In this document: piece after piece, positions 1 to 10,835 of the stretch
How the letters are laid out: each line of letters opens with the position of its first letter
Position numbering within the stretch: the first letter of the stretch is position 1
Source: Lunularia cruciata
Taxonomy: Eukaryota; Streptophyta; Marchantiopsida; Lunulariales; Lunulariaceae
Assembly: GCA_948567375.1 (NCBI GenBank)
Contig: OX419757.1
Span: 39,246,001-39,310,000 of the forward strand
DNA: 64,000 nt
Reading direction: 5' to 3'
Translations under genes and position numbers: made by a program
The notes under the pieces: model-generated
Databases searched by the model: none
Told to the model about the DNA's origin: nothing
What the model saw: the letters and a program-made list of their open reading frames with translations, nothing else

Positions 1-240
1 GCAAACAGTGAAAACGGATGATCCCGTCGAGCAATATAACGAGAAGTGTGTGGGAACAAACTATTGCTTGCAGAATCTCATGTGACTCTGCTTTAGGCCA
101 GATTCACATGGTCTGACTTCTCTTGGCGGTCATGGGCCGTTTCTCATCCCAATTGTGCTGGGAGTCGATGACCGCAACTTTGTGGAACTTAGATACGACC
201 TACTGCCCACTCCGCTTGACTCTCGTACATAAACGCAAAC

Positions 241-304
241 GCGACTTTTTACCTTCTACCGTTTTACCTTTTACCTTCTACCTTTTTACCCTTCTACTTT
301 TTAC
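241..304. repeat. Pyrimidine-rich short tandem repeat
   Basis: Imperfect tandem copies of a TTTTACCTTCTACC-like unit run for about 60 bases. The rest of 1-544 shows no gene I can support: the open frames there overlap this low-complexity tract and match nothing I recognise. Confidence 0.6.
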
Positions 305-544
305 CTTCAGACAATGTGAAATGAATGTCAAATGTAAAATCAAGACAAGACAGAATGGACCGTCTGGACTTTACATTGGTTCGTTCTGCAAAACTATGGT
401 GAAATTGAATTTATGTAATGGCTTGATATATATCCCTCTCGATGATCTATCTGTCGAAGTGATACTCCCATTTCGGCTAACATGTGTAGCAGAGAAAACT
501 TCACTACGAATTTTGTAAATAAATATATAAGATGTTAGGTAATA

Positions 545-1475
545 TAATAAAAGGGGACCGCGTAAGAAAAACGAAGGATCGGAAGACCCATCAAGCCTTA
601 CAAGTACAAGAGACAAAAAAGGTAACAAGAGGCTAAGCCCCAACAGAGTCTATATGAGAAATCTGCACTACCGCACCTAAGATAACCGAGCTATGCAAGT
701 TGTCCGGTCTACCTACATACAACTGGAGCACCCAAAGAAACATCACCCAATGTGAGTGCTCTCCTATGGATTGCACCATCCAATGCACTCCGTAGAGCAA
801 TGGACACACGCTGTCTAAAATACGCTACAAAATATGAGAGTGAAAGTGGTACCCTTGACGCCTAACATGATAAGCTCTCGTGCACTCCCTGACAAATGTG
901 TCAAATGTCGTGTCCATCACTCCATTTAACTCCAAGGCTAGAGAACAAAGAGGTGATCTTGCTGCATGCCCCTATACTTGGAGACCTTGCGACCTGCTGC
1001 TGCACTCACCGCCCATCCAGGGGATGGGTAATCACTCCCTCCGAAACTGTATCCCGCATAGGGTCCGTAACCACGATATCTGCTACTATCACCTGATCAT
1101 TTCAGACCAAGTATAAGTCTTCCCTGACACATCTCGTCTTCAAAGCATACGAACACTCCATCCAAGCAAAGTATTCACTCTCTCGGACATAGCAAACACT
1201 ATGTCCCTAATGGCATCATGTGTAGCTATCCTCTGTCCTCCAAAAGGACACTGTGTCATGTGTACCGTTGCTGCATCTAGTGTAGAACCACACTCACAAG
1301 TGAGTAATGAAGATGCATATGGGTGGACTAAACTTAGTCAAAACCTTATCGTTGGAAAGAAAGTAGCTGGTGCAAATCGGAATGCCCTAATGCACGGTCG
1401 AGCTAGGATCCAAGAGCTTACACCCTTGCCGGAGCAAGAGCAAAGACGTGCTCTAGTAGCCTGAGGAATGATGTT
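545..1475 (-). mobile_element. LINE copy, 5'-truncated, 3' end with endonuclease-like region
   Basis: This block matches 12,365-13,225 and 7,339-7,965 along most of its length, always on the minus strand. Minus-strand reading gives decayed pieces of a protein with HDAIRD- and ADLYLV-like motifs, better preserved in the 12.4-13.2 kb copy. I interpret these as the C-terminal part of a LINE-type reverse transcriptase protein. The copy ends at the same conserved 3' tail (minus-strand GGTCTTCC-ATCCTT) as the other copies. It is full of stops and frameshifts. Confidence 0.6.
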
Positions 1476-1875
1476 CAGGTAACAGATATTGTCTTTGTAT
1501 ATTCCTTCTCCAGGTGAACTTGATGTCAACGGACATTTGACATATTGGAAGACTTAACTCTGATTATCAAATCACATATTTTATCATTAATAAATCCAGA
1601 AATATTGCATTCAATGCTCTATGTAATGCTCATTTCAGATTCAGGATAACTAAATTTCTATTGCATGGTTTCCCAGAATCTATTCATGATTAAACTTTAA
1701 ATGGTCATTTAAATTTATCAAAGAATATCAACAAAGATACTCACATAAATATGTGAAAGACATGTGATGCCTTCCTCTTTTATCCCTTGATGAAATACCT
1801 CTGATAGGGTTTAATTTATATCCACAGGAAGATAAAATAGAAAATCCTTCAAACTGGAAAACCGACCTCACAGAA
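1476..1875. other. AT-rich stretch without recognisable feature
   Basis: AT-rich DNA with many stops in every frame. I see no RNA gene, repeat edge or coding region here. Confidence 0.5.
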
Positions 1876-1966
1876 CACAGGAACACAAAAAGGAGGGCAA
1901 GACCCCATTAAGCCGTACAAGGGAGAGACAAACGAGGTAGAATGTGGCTACGCCCCAATACGCCTT
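1876..1966 (-). mobile_element. LINE 3'-tail fragment
   Basis: About 90 bases match the terminal part of the LINE family, including the segment read on plus as CCCCATTAAGCCGTACAAGG. Only the extreme 3' end is present, as expected from strong 5' truncation during target-primed reverse transcription. Confidence 0.55.
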
Positions 1967-2247
1967 CAAACTTGAGTTTGTCGTAAGATGTTTTTGGAAA
2001 AGCTCAAACTGATTGATACTTCATCATACTTAAAATCCAAATTTTGGTTCTTGTAAGCCAAGAGAATCCACAGCGATCATTTGACCTCGCAGTGAACTAC
2101 GGTGAGCAGTGTCGTTTCTGATGAATGAGAATGTGGAGCCGGGCCCTCGGATGACGAATACGTGGACACATCAAAATGAGAATGCATCCCGATTGATATC
2201 TTTCAAAATAATATAAATTGTTCTCTTCTCATACCCTGAATATATGA

Positions 2248-2319
2248 GGATTCGTGGCGCAATGGTAGCGCGTCTGACTCCAGATCAGAAGGTTGCGTGT
2301 TCGATTCACGTCGAGTTCA
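2248..2319 (+). tRNA. tRNA-Trp (anticodon CCA)
   Basis: A 72-base cloverleaf can be drawn. The acceptor stem GGATTCG pairs with CGAGTTC (with G-U pairs), followed by discriminator A. The D arm is GCGC-AATGGTA-GCGC, the anticodon loop holds CCA flanked by CTGACT and GATCAG, and the T arm contains GTTCGATTC. No intron is present and CCA is not encoded, as usual for nuclear tRNA genes. It is very close to what is known of plant cytosolic tRNA-Trp. Confidence 0.93.
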
Positions 2320-3070
2320 ACGCTCGAATCATCTCCTCTCGAATTTTGCTGAGGTAAGGGAAGAATGAACCTTCATAAAAATCACTACATCCAGGGAAAG
2401 AATGTGGAGCACAGGAGATGTGTTCTGGCCGATGATGAAAGAGTTGATGTTGAAACGCTGTTGCGTACATTATAGCTTGGAAAGGAGATCACACCGAAGC
2501 GCAAGGGAACATTGTCCTTTCCCATTGCGCCATGTTGAACTTGAAGGTCCATTTACAGGGGGAAGACCAACGAATACAGATAGCGCAACTATTGTAGGTC
2601 CTTGATCTGGTATGAGTTGCGCACATGATATGCGTACTAAAGCTCCTCAACTCACGTTATGGAGCAAAAAGGAAAAATTAGTTCAAACCCGTTCGCTGCA
2701 AAATGAGTTGCACAAGTTTGGGAGAGGAAAAGCTGCAAAACATCTGTCTTATGGAGGAGACGCATAGAACTAAACCTTAAAATGATGTACCAAGGACGGA
2801 ACTATCTAACTCGTCGTCAATATGTAAAATAAAAGAGAAGCGACGAGGAAAGACCATACGACTACTAACGATTTGATAAGGGACACCAAATCAAGGTTCA
2901 TAAACGTCCTCTTAGAGAAGTAAAACGTTAAAAGAAACAGAAGCATGGAATAATCATGCTTCCAAAGACAAGATGAATAGGGATATGTCCTCTTTACCTT
3001 TGTTTGGTATGTAGTTGAATATCAGTTAACAATGATTTGTTTAAGATAATCACCGGAATTTGCCTAACTA
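2320..3070. other. Intergenic stretch without recognisable feature
   Basis: I see no supported gene. A 67-codon open frame at 2,402-2,605 (plus) has no recognisable motif, and I do not call it a gene. Confidence 0.5.
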
Positions 3071-3138
3071 GCCCCCTTGGCTCAGTTAGTAGAGCGCAAG
3101 GCTCTTAACCTTGTGGTGGCAAGCCCCCAGCAGGCGGA
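3071..3138 (+). pseudogene. tRNA-Lys (CTT) pseudogene or tRNA-derived fragment
   Basis: The 5' two thirds are a textbook tRNA-Lys: D arm GGCTCAGTTAGTAGAGC, then an anticodon arm with CTT in the context GCAAGG-CTCTTAA-CCTTG. After the variable region the T arm is lost. The expected GTTCGA box B is absent, and a G/C-rich stretch that cannot close the acceptor stem follows. Without box B, pol III transcription is unlikely. It could also be the head of a tRNA-derived SINE, but I see no SINE body or second copy in the window. Confidence 0.7.
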
Positions 3139-3196
3139 GTAGAAAGGGTTATCTGCTTGTCACTTGTAAAAGCTCAGGAAATGAAAAGGGTTACCA

Positions 3197-3488
3197 CATA
3201 GAACACAAGAAAGATGGGAAGACCCCATCAAGCCGTACAAGGGAGAGACAAAAGAGGTAAAATGGGGCTATACCCCAATAGTATAGATATGAGAAATATG
3301 CAAGTTGTAAGGTCTACAAACTATTGGAGCATCCAAAGAAGCATCACCCAGAATGATTGATTTCTTATGGATTGCACCAGCCAATGCTCTTTGTAGAGCA
3401 ATGGACACACACTATCTAAAGTATGAGAGTGGTACCCCGTGCATCTAATATGATAAGCTCTCGTGCACTCTTTGATTGTCTAAAGTAT
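3197..3488 (-). mobile_element. LINE copy, 3' part, split by the Gypsy element at 3,489
   Basis: This carries the conserved LINE 3' tail and adjoining sequence. It continues at 7,339 after the 3.85-kb Gypsy element, whose target duplication AGTAT lies at 3,484-3,488 and 7,339-7,343. The stretch around 3,415-3,488 is partly repeated at 7,344, a small rearrangement beyond the 5-bp duplication. Confidence 0.6.
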
Positions 3489-3849
3489 TGTAAAAGATCT
3501 AGGAGAGAAATAGGAGAATGGAAGTTCAGAGTGAAAGATTACATTGGAACTCTTGAATGAGTGAAACTTTGAATGCCTAGCATGAGCTTGGGCTTTGGTA
3601 TTTACAAGGAAACACACAAGGCTCTCAAGAAGCTTCCTAACCCCTCATCCTATGCTTATCCTCCTCTAAAGCTTGCTCTATGGCTGTTTTACTAATAAAC
3701 TTCTCATCTTGGGATTGAGTATTCTTAGGTATCTTACTCAAAGGTGGTAGATAATCTAATCAAAAATTCTTACATTGGTGTTATACTTGAAATTATCATT
3801 GGATCCAATCAGATTGAACCTTATGACATTCAAGCCAAGGCAAACCTAG

Positions 3850-4350
3850 GATGATATCATAGTGTAGAGGTGTCATTACAAACCTCATAATCTCCAAATA
3901 CCCTTCCCAATCTTGAATGTAACAGGATGTGAGGTACAAAATTCAAACACTTTCTACCCTCCGCCATCATCAATCTACATCCAATTATTCACGTGATAGG
4001 AATACTTAATTATTTTGCTAATTGCATGGACATGCAATTCTTTGAACTTCCAAAATCAACCAAAATCTTACAATCATGATAAGATTTCATACTTTGCAAG
4101 TGAAGAAAACTTGCATAGATTGAGTCTTCAATCTCATTGGAATTAATCAAGTTCCTAGTAGGTAGCTTGAGTTCTACTACTGAGATTCCTCATTTCCCTC
4201 ATCATCATGCTCCACAAACTCCATTTGGGTGATTTTTCAAGATCATCCATTCTTGAGTGGACATTCATCATGCAATGCTCAATTTGATGACAATAAAACT
4301 AACCACCATTTTGTCCCAATCTTTCCCTATCTGTACGGCCAAGTGGTTTC
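3850..4350 (-). pseudogene. Retroelement zinc-knuckle and aspartic protease remnant (family 4)
   Basis: Minus-strand translation near 4,090 gives KILVDFGSSKNC, resembling the retropepsin active-site segment (usually L-[IV]-D-S/T-G-S). A downstream segment EGRKCLNF fits the region that follows in plant Gypsy proteases. Nearer 4,300, FYCHQIEHCMMN resembles a decayed CCHC nucleocapsid knuckle. Stops interrupt both. The assignment rests on these short matches and on the element's structure. Confidence 0.5.
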
Positions 4351-4359
4351 CATTGGATG

Positions 4360-5110
4360 TGTAATACCAATATCTAAATAGATGATCTAGAGATGAAAAT
4401 TGGTTTGGTAACATCTAGAAGGATGTTATACAAGATGGATTAAGTAGATCAGATAAAGGTATCATCAAAAGATTACGTCTACTAATAGGCCAAAAATTAG
4501 AACATGCTTGGAAACTTTAGAATCAATAGCTAGGCATATGATCTAGATGTGAAACTTGGGGGGGTGACATCTAGAAGGATGTCACACATGATGGAGAACA
4601 TAGATCAGATAGAGGTATCACCAAAAGAGCACTTCTACTAATAGAGGAGAAGCCAAAATAGGCATAAAAACTTTGGAGGCCTAAACTGATGAATTAGGCC
4701 TAAAAAATGTGCAAATCCCCCCCTCCTCCAAACAAAGGAAAGGCTGGCCTTCCCTCCCTTCCTGGTTTGTCTTGCCAAGAGCTTTCCAATGGTACCTCAC
4801 CCATGTGATTTTGAGATTCCTTCAAGAAGATTCTCTAAAGGATTCCCTCTGGTCAAAGCCTGTTTGACCAACCAGATGGGACCAAGACTGACATGTCACC
4901 CATCCAAGCAAGTAATCTAAGGGTGGAGCTTGCTGAAAGGTCACCTATCCATGTACCTAATCGTATGGTGGAGCTTCCTTGGAGGTGATCATGTTTGGCT
5001 ATATAATAAAGAGAAGGTGCTCCTTGGGAGCATCAGAGGATTGAGTGCAAAATATGTGTTTTCTCTCTTGTGTCTCTCTTGAAGTGTTCTCTTGTCCTCA
5101 TAGTGTTACA
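4360..5110 (+). repeat. Family-3 LTR, sense copy (left arm of an inverted pair)
   Basis: It begins TGTAATACC and ends GTGTTACA. A TATA-like TATATAATA lies at about 5,000. The first ~190 bases are present twice in tandem (4,370 and 4,545 starts), a feature shared with the copy at 60,725. Just after the LTR, at 5,130-5,142, TGGTATCGGCTCC resembles an initiator-Met primer-binding site (TGGTATCAGAGC). This fits a plus-strand 5' LTR whose internal region is gone. Confidence 0.65.
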
Positions 5111-5147
5111 AGATGGCATCAATCTACATTGGTATCGGCTCCTCCTC

Positions 5148-5870
5148 TGTAATCTTTTGAGAATAAATGACCTTAAGAGAAACACATGAGAAGAAACACA
5201 AGCTTCACACTCAATACTCAGATGCCCCAAAGGAGCACCTTGACTTTATTATATAGCAAAGAGGATTCTCTAAAATGAAGATCCATCCTTGGATCATATA
5301 TGACCTAGCAAGGAGCTCTACCTTTAGATTAGTTGCATGCATAGATGACATGTTGGTTATGGTCCTTTGTGGTTGTGGTCAAACAATCTTATAGAATCTT
5401 CTTGTAGGAATCTCATAATTACATGGATGAGGTACAATTTGAAAGCTCAATGAGAAAAATAGAGGGGGGAGGGAAGGCAAACTATTTCCACTTTTTGACT
5501 CAACTCTTCACATTTTTTGAGGCCTAATTCATCCGTTTAGGCTTCCAAAATTGTATCTAAAGTTTGTAGACTATTTTTGGCTCCTACCTTTTAGTAGAAG
5601 TATTCTCTTGGTGATACCTCTATCTGATCTACTTAGTCCATTATCTATAATATCCTTCCATATTTTACCAAGCCAATTTTCACCTTTAGATAATATGTCT
5701 ATCTATTGGAACTACATTTTCATGTTGTTTTTGGCTCCTACTCTATTAGTAGAAGTGATCTTGTGGTGATACCTCTATTTGATCTCCTAGCCCATCATAC
5801 CTAACATATTTCCAAATGTTACCAAGTCTATTTTCACCTCTAGATAATATATCATGTTATTGGTGTTACA
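5148..5870 (-). repeat. Family-3 LTR, antisense copy (right arm of an inverted pair)
   Basis: This is the same LTR as 4,360-5,110 in reverse orientation, with only 37 bases between them. The plus-strand ends read TGTAATC and GGTGTTACA. I see no matching target duplication around the pair. Confidence 0.65.
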
Positions 5871-5879
5871 TCCACTTGT

Positions 5880-6660
5880 GTGTGGTGTGTGAGCAGGTTC
5901 TATAAAGGTCAAGGTTGAGACCAAGTTGTCATAACCAAGGAATCAAAGCACTCCGCCAACTATATGGATTCCTCCAAGTCTTTGGGCTCTTGCATGGTAA
6001 CTTCCAATTTGGTGCATGATTTCAAGCCCCTCACAAATTGATCTAGAGCTTCATCTTCTAATATATTTAGAATTTGCATTATGGTGTTTTTGAATCAAGT
6101 GATGTAGCTTCTTACAAAACCAATCTGCTTCACTTTTTCCAACTTATTTTGTGCGGCTCGTGTAGCATTTATTGCTTAGAATCATCCACTTATTGCGCTC
6201 TTGAATTCTTCCCATGGCAAGATTTGCACAACAATGTATCGGTCAACTTGCTCCACTCACTCACAACTTACTCCACTATAGTTTAGCCATTCTATCCAAT
6301 TAGCTTGAAGCAAAGAGAATCTATCTCCATTCATCTTGAAGATTTGTAGCTTCAAAATAATGTTCATAATCAAATCAAAATTCTCCATTGTGCCCAAGAG
6401 GTTCTTGCCTTCAAAGACCTTGGGCTTTGGAAATAGAACTTGCTCTTCTCCTTCTTGAAATTGTACTCTCTCTACATGCTCTTGTTGTTGTTGATGATCT
6501 CATTCTTCCAAAAATCAAGTAAGGTGCTCAATTTGTTATTGCATATCAATGATAACTTTGGGGATTGTTGCCATGGCTACTACTCTATTAAACTACCCCA
6601 TAATTTATCTAAGTTAACACGTAGATGCAATATATCCGTTGTTCTCAATAAGTTACAATA
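5880..6660 (-). pseudogene. Gypsy gag remnant (family 4)
   Basis: Minus-strand translation around 6,050-5,960 gives EDEALDQFVRGLKS followed by a KLEV..EPKDLEE-type segment, a pattern typical of the capsid-like gag domain of plant Ty3/Gypsy elements. The reading frame is broken many times. The position between a primer-binding site at about 6,840 and the protease remnant agrees with gag. Confidence 0.55.
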
Positions 6661-6824
6661 GGAAGTACCAAGGGTTCATCGAACAAGGTGATCGCATTCA
6701 AAAAATTCTGCCCAAAGCGTGAGATGAAGAATTGTATGAAATGATGCTTGGGTAGTACATGGATGCAATGTCCCAATGGTTTGGCAGAAATGGATTTGGT
6801 GGTCCATAAACTCCATGCATCCCA

Positions 6825-6841
6825 TTCTTGCTCTAATACCA
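6825..6841 (-). other. Primer-binding site of the family-4 Gypsy element
   Basis: On the minus strand TGGTATTAGAGCAAGAATGG directly follows the 5' LTR end, one base apart. It differs at one position from the initiator-tRNA-Met complement TGGTATCAGAGC used by many plant LTR elements. Confidence 0.7.
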
Positions 6842-6842
6842 A

Positions 6843-7338
6843 TGTAAAAGACCGAGGAGAGAAATAAGAGAATGGAAGATCGGAGTGAAAGATCACATTA
6901 GGACTCTTGAATGAGGGAAACTCCAAATGCTTAGCATGAGCTTGGGCTTTGGTATTTATAGAAAAGCATACAATGCTCTCAAGAAGCTTCTCAAGAAGCT
7001 TTCTAAAGCCACTTTCTTAAAATGCAAGCTGAGCTCACCAAGAAGTTTCCTTCTATAAATTGCTTACTTGGCATGCAAGTTAAGCTAGTTGGGAAGTTCC
7101 CCAAGAAGTTTTCTTCTAGAAGCCACCTACTTGGCATGCAAACTAAGCTAGCCAAGAAGCTCCTTAAGAAACTTTGTCCTAGAAATCATCACTCAACATG
7201 CATATTACCCAATACTTGGAAGGTACCAAGTAGCTTCCTATATCCTTCTAAAATATTCTTATAATTCTTGGGCTAACTTGGCCTATTTGTTACTTCATTA
7301 GTCTTGACTAACTCATTGGTAAACTCCATAGTGTTACA
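6843..7338 (-). repeat. 5' LTR of the family-4 Gypsy element
   Basis: A 496-bp LTR bounded on the minus strand by TGTAACAC and CTTTTACA. A TATA box (minus-strand TATAAATACC, about 6,951-6,960) precedes a likely transcription start. Its mate at 3,489 keeps only about 150 recognisably similar bases. Confidence 0.65.
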
Positions 7339-8167
7339 AGTATGTTACAAAGTTTGAGAGTGAGAGTGGTACCCTTGAGCATCCAATGATAATCTATTGT
7401 TCACTCCTTGACAAATGTGTTGAACATTGTGTCCATTGCTCCATATAACTCCAAGGCTAGAGGAACAAAGTGGTGACCTTGTTGCATTCCCCTATACTTG
7501 GAGACCATGCATTGCTCTAATCACTGCCTATCCAAGAGGATGAGTAATCACTCCTTCCAAAATTTTCATAATGCATAAGGTCTATAACCACAACATTTTC
7601 CATTGTCACATGATCATCTCAGACCAAGTATAAGTTTGCTCTGACATGTGTTGTATGCAAAGAATAGGAACGCTCCCTCCAAGCAAAGTATCCACTTTCT
7701 CGTGCCATAGAAAACACTATATCCTTGATGGCATCAAGGGTAGCTATCCTTGTCCTCCAAAAGGACACCATGTCATATGGACCGCTAGTGCATCTAGTGT
7801 AGAACCACATTCACAAGTGAGTAACAAAGATGCAAACGGGTGGACCAAACCTAAGCAGAGCCATCTTCTCATCAATATAGAGAAGATGGTTGGTATGAGT
7901 TAGAATGCCCTAATGCATAGTCGAGCTAGGAGCCAAGAGCCTACACCCTTGTTGGAGCAAGAGCAAAGATGTGCTCTAATGGCCCCAAGGAATGGACAAG
8001 TCAACTAAGAGAGAATGTAGCATATGTTGATATTATTGCTCCATCAAGGAAGACTGCAAACCTTTGGTCTAGTGTGATGGTAGTGAAACAAGGGATGGAA
8101 AGTCTTCCTATGCGCATGGAGATAGACCATCTCTCATTTGCCGCAATAACACCTAGAGAGAAAATAT
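7339..8167 (-). mobile_element. LINE copy, upstream half of the one split at 3,489
   Basis: This aligns with 12,605-13,225 and 930-1,475 and is broken by stops. Minus-strand pieces repeat the HDAI-D and ADLYLV-like motifs. It resumes after a family-3 LTR (8,168-8,719), and an RT fragment of LINE type at 9,147-9,494 may belong to the same copy. Confidence 0.55.
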
Positions 8168-8719
8168 TATACCATTAGCTAGATATATTATCTAGAGGTA
8201 GAAATTAATTTGGTAATATTTGGAATGATATTATATATGATGGTCTAAGTAGATTAGATAGAGGTGTCACCAAAAGAGTAGTTCTACTAATAGGAAAGAG
8301 GCCAAAAATACCCTAAGAACTTCATAACTAATTTTGGAGACCTAAAAAAATGAATTAGGCCTCAAAAATGGACAGAAACCCACATCCTTCTAAGTTAAAG
8401 CCTTTGAGCACTTTCCAACTATACCTCACTCGCATTGTTTTGAGCTTCCTACATTAAGATTCTCTCTGATCAAACTCATTTGACCAACTAGATAGGACAA
8501 GGACCAATATGTTACCCATCCATGCAACTAATCTAAGGGTGGAGCTTATTGACATGTTACCAATCCATGTATCTGATCCAAGAGTGAAACTTTCTTTGAG
8601 AGGGATACTCTTTGCTATATAATAAAGACAAGGTGTTCCTTTGGAGCATTGAGTGTTGAAGCTTTATATTCCTTCTCTTGTATTTCTCTAAAGGGTTCTC
8701 TTGTCCTCAAAATATTACA
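8168..8719 (+). repeat. Family-3 LTR, sense copy
   Basis: This is a decayed copy of the LTR at 4,360-5,110. It carries the same shared blocks (TTTGACCAACTAGAT, a CTATATAATAAAG TATA region, a CTCTTGTCCTC end) and ends in ATTACA. The left edge is blurred by mutation. The following 8,720-9,146 may be internal sequence of that element, but its 60-codon open frame at 8,678-8,860 has no motif I recognise. Confidence 0.6.
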
Positions 8720-9146
8720 AAAATGGATCCTCCTCCATCTTGGTCACATATGTCTCCAAAACTAGACTATCAACAACCATTTAATGGAAGGAAAGTAAGG
8801 GTGCCAAGAGAGCACAACAACCCAAAAAAATGCTATAAGGGTCGACTCCTCCATAGATAATAGGCCTACCCCTCCACACAAGATCAGTAGAGATGTCTAT
8901 TTACATCCTAAATCCCTCATCACATACTCCAATGTCCTTGGTCCAATGATATCACCAAAGACTCCCATAATCCTCATATCAAAAGCTCTTAGATGTGATA
9001 GGAAAAAGTCAAGGAATAGAGAACCGTACAGAGAAGGTAAGTCAGTCAACGAGCAATACTAGAAGAGAGTATACCAAATGCCACATGTGAATCTCCTTGA
9101 AGATGAAGGTCATCCATATGGAGAATATCTTTTACAAAGGAAACAT

Positions 9147-9494
9147 CTAAGAAGCATATGACAAATCCTCAAATCCTATTGGCACTCCAAGAATCCATAG
9201 TCCATCTATAGATGTGACACACCCCTTTGGAAATTCAAGGTGGTGAGCGATACTTGAAGTGGGCAATGCTCTGCACTTTGACATTGTGACTCTCAAGCCT
9301 ACCATATGTAATTCGGTAGTCAAGTGATCAAAAGCTTGCCTAATCCGATCTACGGGGTACACAATGTGTATATCATCTAGGAAGGAGTGAAATATACCAT
9401 TTTGCATGGCCAAATTAGTAAATAAGAGAACTTTGATGTGAGTCCCCCTAAAAGATCTCCCCATAGTGTACCCTACATTTGATTCCAAGATCAT
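9147..9494 (-). pseudogene. LINE reverse transcriptase fragment
   Basis: A 115-codon open frame on the minus strand contains FLDDIHIV, matching the catalytic [FY]xDD box of non-LTR reverse transcriptases. It is followed by the usual helix and GLRVTMSKCRAL (family pattern GL-x-N-x-x-KC), and then a WILGVPIG segment like the conserved region downstream of the thumb in LINE ORF2 proteins. Only this fragment survives, and no start or 3' continuation is intact. It probably belongs to the LINE family whose 3' ends recur in this window. Confidence 0.65.
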
Positions 9495-9633
9495 GATTCT
9501 ATCCTATAGGTGATTCTATCCGAAGACCAACCATGCTACTAATAAAAGGAAACACTGTACTCATTGAGCTCTCTAAAGATGAATGCTCTAAATATGTGCT
9601 ATAAAAACTCAAGTGGGAAAGAAGGCACCTGTT

Positions 9634-9699
9634 ATCCTTCTTGTTATAACTGCTAGTTATATCCTTCTTGTTATAACTGCTAGTTATAACAAGAAGGAT
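9634..9699. repeat. 27-bp tandem duplication closing in a perfect 17-bp-arm hairpin
   Basis: A 27-base unit starting ATCCTTCTTG occurs at 9,634-9,660 and 9,661-9,687. The second copy's first 17 bases (9,661-9,677) are perfectly inverted at 9,683-9,699 around the loop TGCTA. Confidence 0.85.
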
Positions 9700-9762
9700 T
9701 GGAAGACCCCGTCAAACCCGACAAGGGAAAGGGGTAACATGACTTAGGAGGAAATATGATTA
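9690..9762 (-). mobile_element. LINE 3'-tail fragment abutting the hairpin
   Basis: The plus-strand segment GGAAGACCCCGTCAAACCCG matches the conserved LINE 3' end. The minus-strand 3' terminus of this copy runs into the hairpin arm at 9,683-9,699. Confidence 0.5.
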
Positions 9763-10835
9763 ACCCGGGGAGCAAAACGAGAGCGCCGATGTTATGTTTT
9801 AACAATATAACCTCACGGTAGGTTTTGTTTAAATTAGCGCTCAGCATAAGTTTCTTCACAAAAGCATGCGTTTGACGTTTAGTTAACTTTAGTGATGTGT
9901 GACTACTTCCTTTTAATACTTGCTCAGTAGAAGTTACTTCAGATAAGTATGCGTTCGACGTTGAGTTAATTGTAGTGGTGTGTGATTTCGGGTTTGAGTG
10001 CATAGTCAGACAATAGATGGGTTTGGTTGCGACTGATCCGGTTGCAATCTGATCAGATTGGAGAGGGATTTGCTACATATTGTGTTATTCAGCTTGGCTG
10101 TTTCCATTTTGCTCTATCTATTCCGCTTGCTTCCATCAAACATATATCCTAGTGAGGCAAATATTTTGCTTTCCCTTCATCTCCGCGGCTCTACAAGATA
10201 GCGGGTTCTGTGGGGTGGGTATCAACAGAAAAAAGTTTCCTGACATATTTGTTTCTTTAGGCGGGATTTTGTTTCCTGACAAACTAACTTTTCGGAGGCG
10301 ATGAACTCATACTCTATTTCAGGGCCTTCAGAGACGTCGCGATGTCGACACTGGTTGGACCCAGGAGCAAATGGTTTGATTGTCAATAATCGTTTGTCAT
10401 GTTCATGAGGTGGATGTGAGCATGGAATCTATGGTTGAATTTCAAGAGCGATGTGAGTGACATGGGCTTGATGACGAGAGACAGTTTCATAATGAGATCG
10501 ACTCAGCTCTCAATTCACCTCGGTAATATGTGGAATAGGTTGATTGACAATTAGGTAAGTTGCTATGAGGACCTAGTTTTTCATCACTTCGTAAGTGCGT
10601 TGTGCGGACTGCATGCTGATTGGAATAACGAGTCGGAACCAGAGAAACAGGTTTACTTCAACCCCAAATCCCAGTTCACCTTGACTACTGTACAGAATGT
10701 AGGACAGTATGGTAGACGAGCAAACATCTATAAGGCTCCGCGTACTAACAGATTCTGCACACCAACAGATTAGATTATCAGGCTAGAATATTGCTGATGC
10801 ATCCCGGGGGTAATGTATGAGTCAGAACCATAGTA
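9763..10835. other. Unassigned stretch
   Basis: I see no supported gene. Open frames of 107 codons (9,680-10,003, minus) and 74 codons (10,080-10,304, plus) lack recognisable motifs, and the first overlaps the LINE tail. Confidence 0.4.

Larger units (their letters stand above)
3489..7338 (-). mobile_element. Decayed Ty3/Gypsy element (family 4) with AGTAT target duplication
   Basis: The ends are TGTAAAAG on the left and GTGTTACA on the right, flanked by AGTAT on both sides, so this is one insertion into a LINE copy. In minus-strand order it has a 5' LTR (6,843-7,338), a primer-binding site, a gag region, a degenerate zinc knuckle, a protease remnant and a 3' LTR fragment (similarity to the 5' LTR over roughly 3,489-3,650). 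RT, RNase H and integrase are missing, so either the element was internally deleted or was non-autonomous. Two family-3 LTRs sit inside it at 4,360-5,870. Everything coding is broken. Confidence 0.75.

Noticed and set aside
123-518. 131-codon plus-strand frame
   Set aside because: It runs through a simple pyrimidine repeat and has no recognisable domain.
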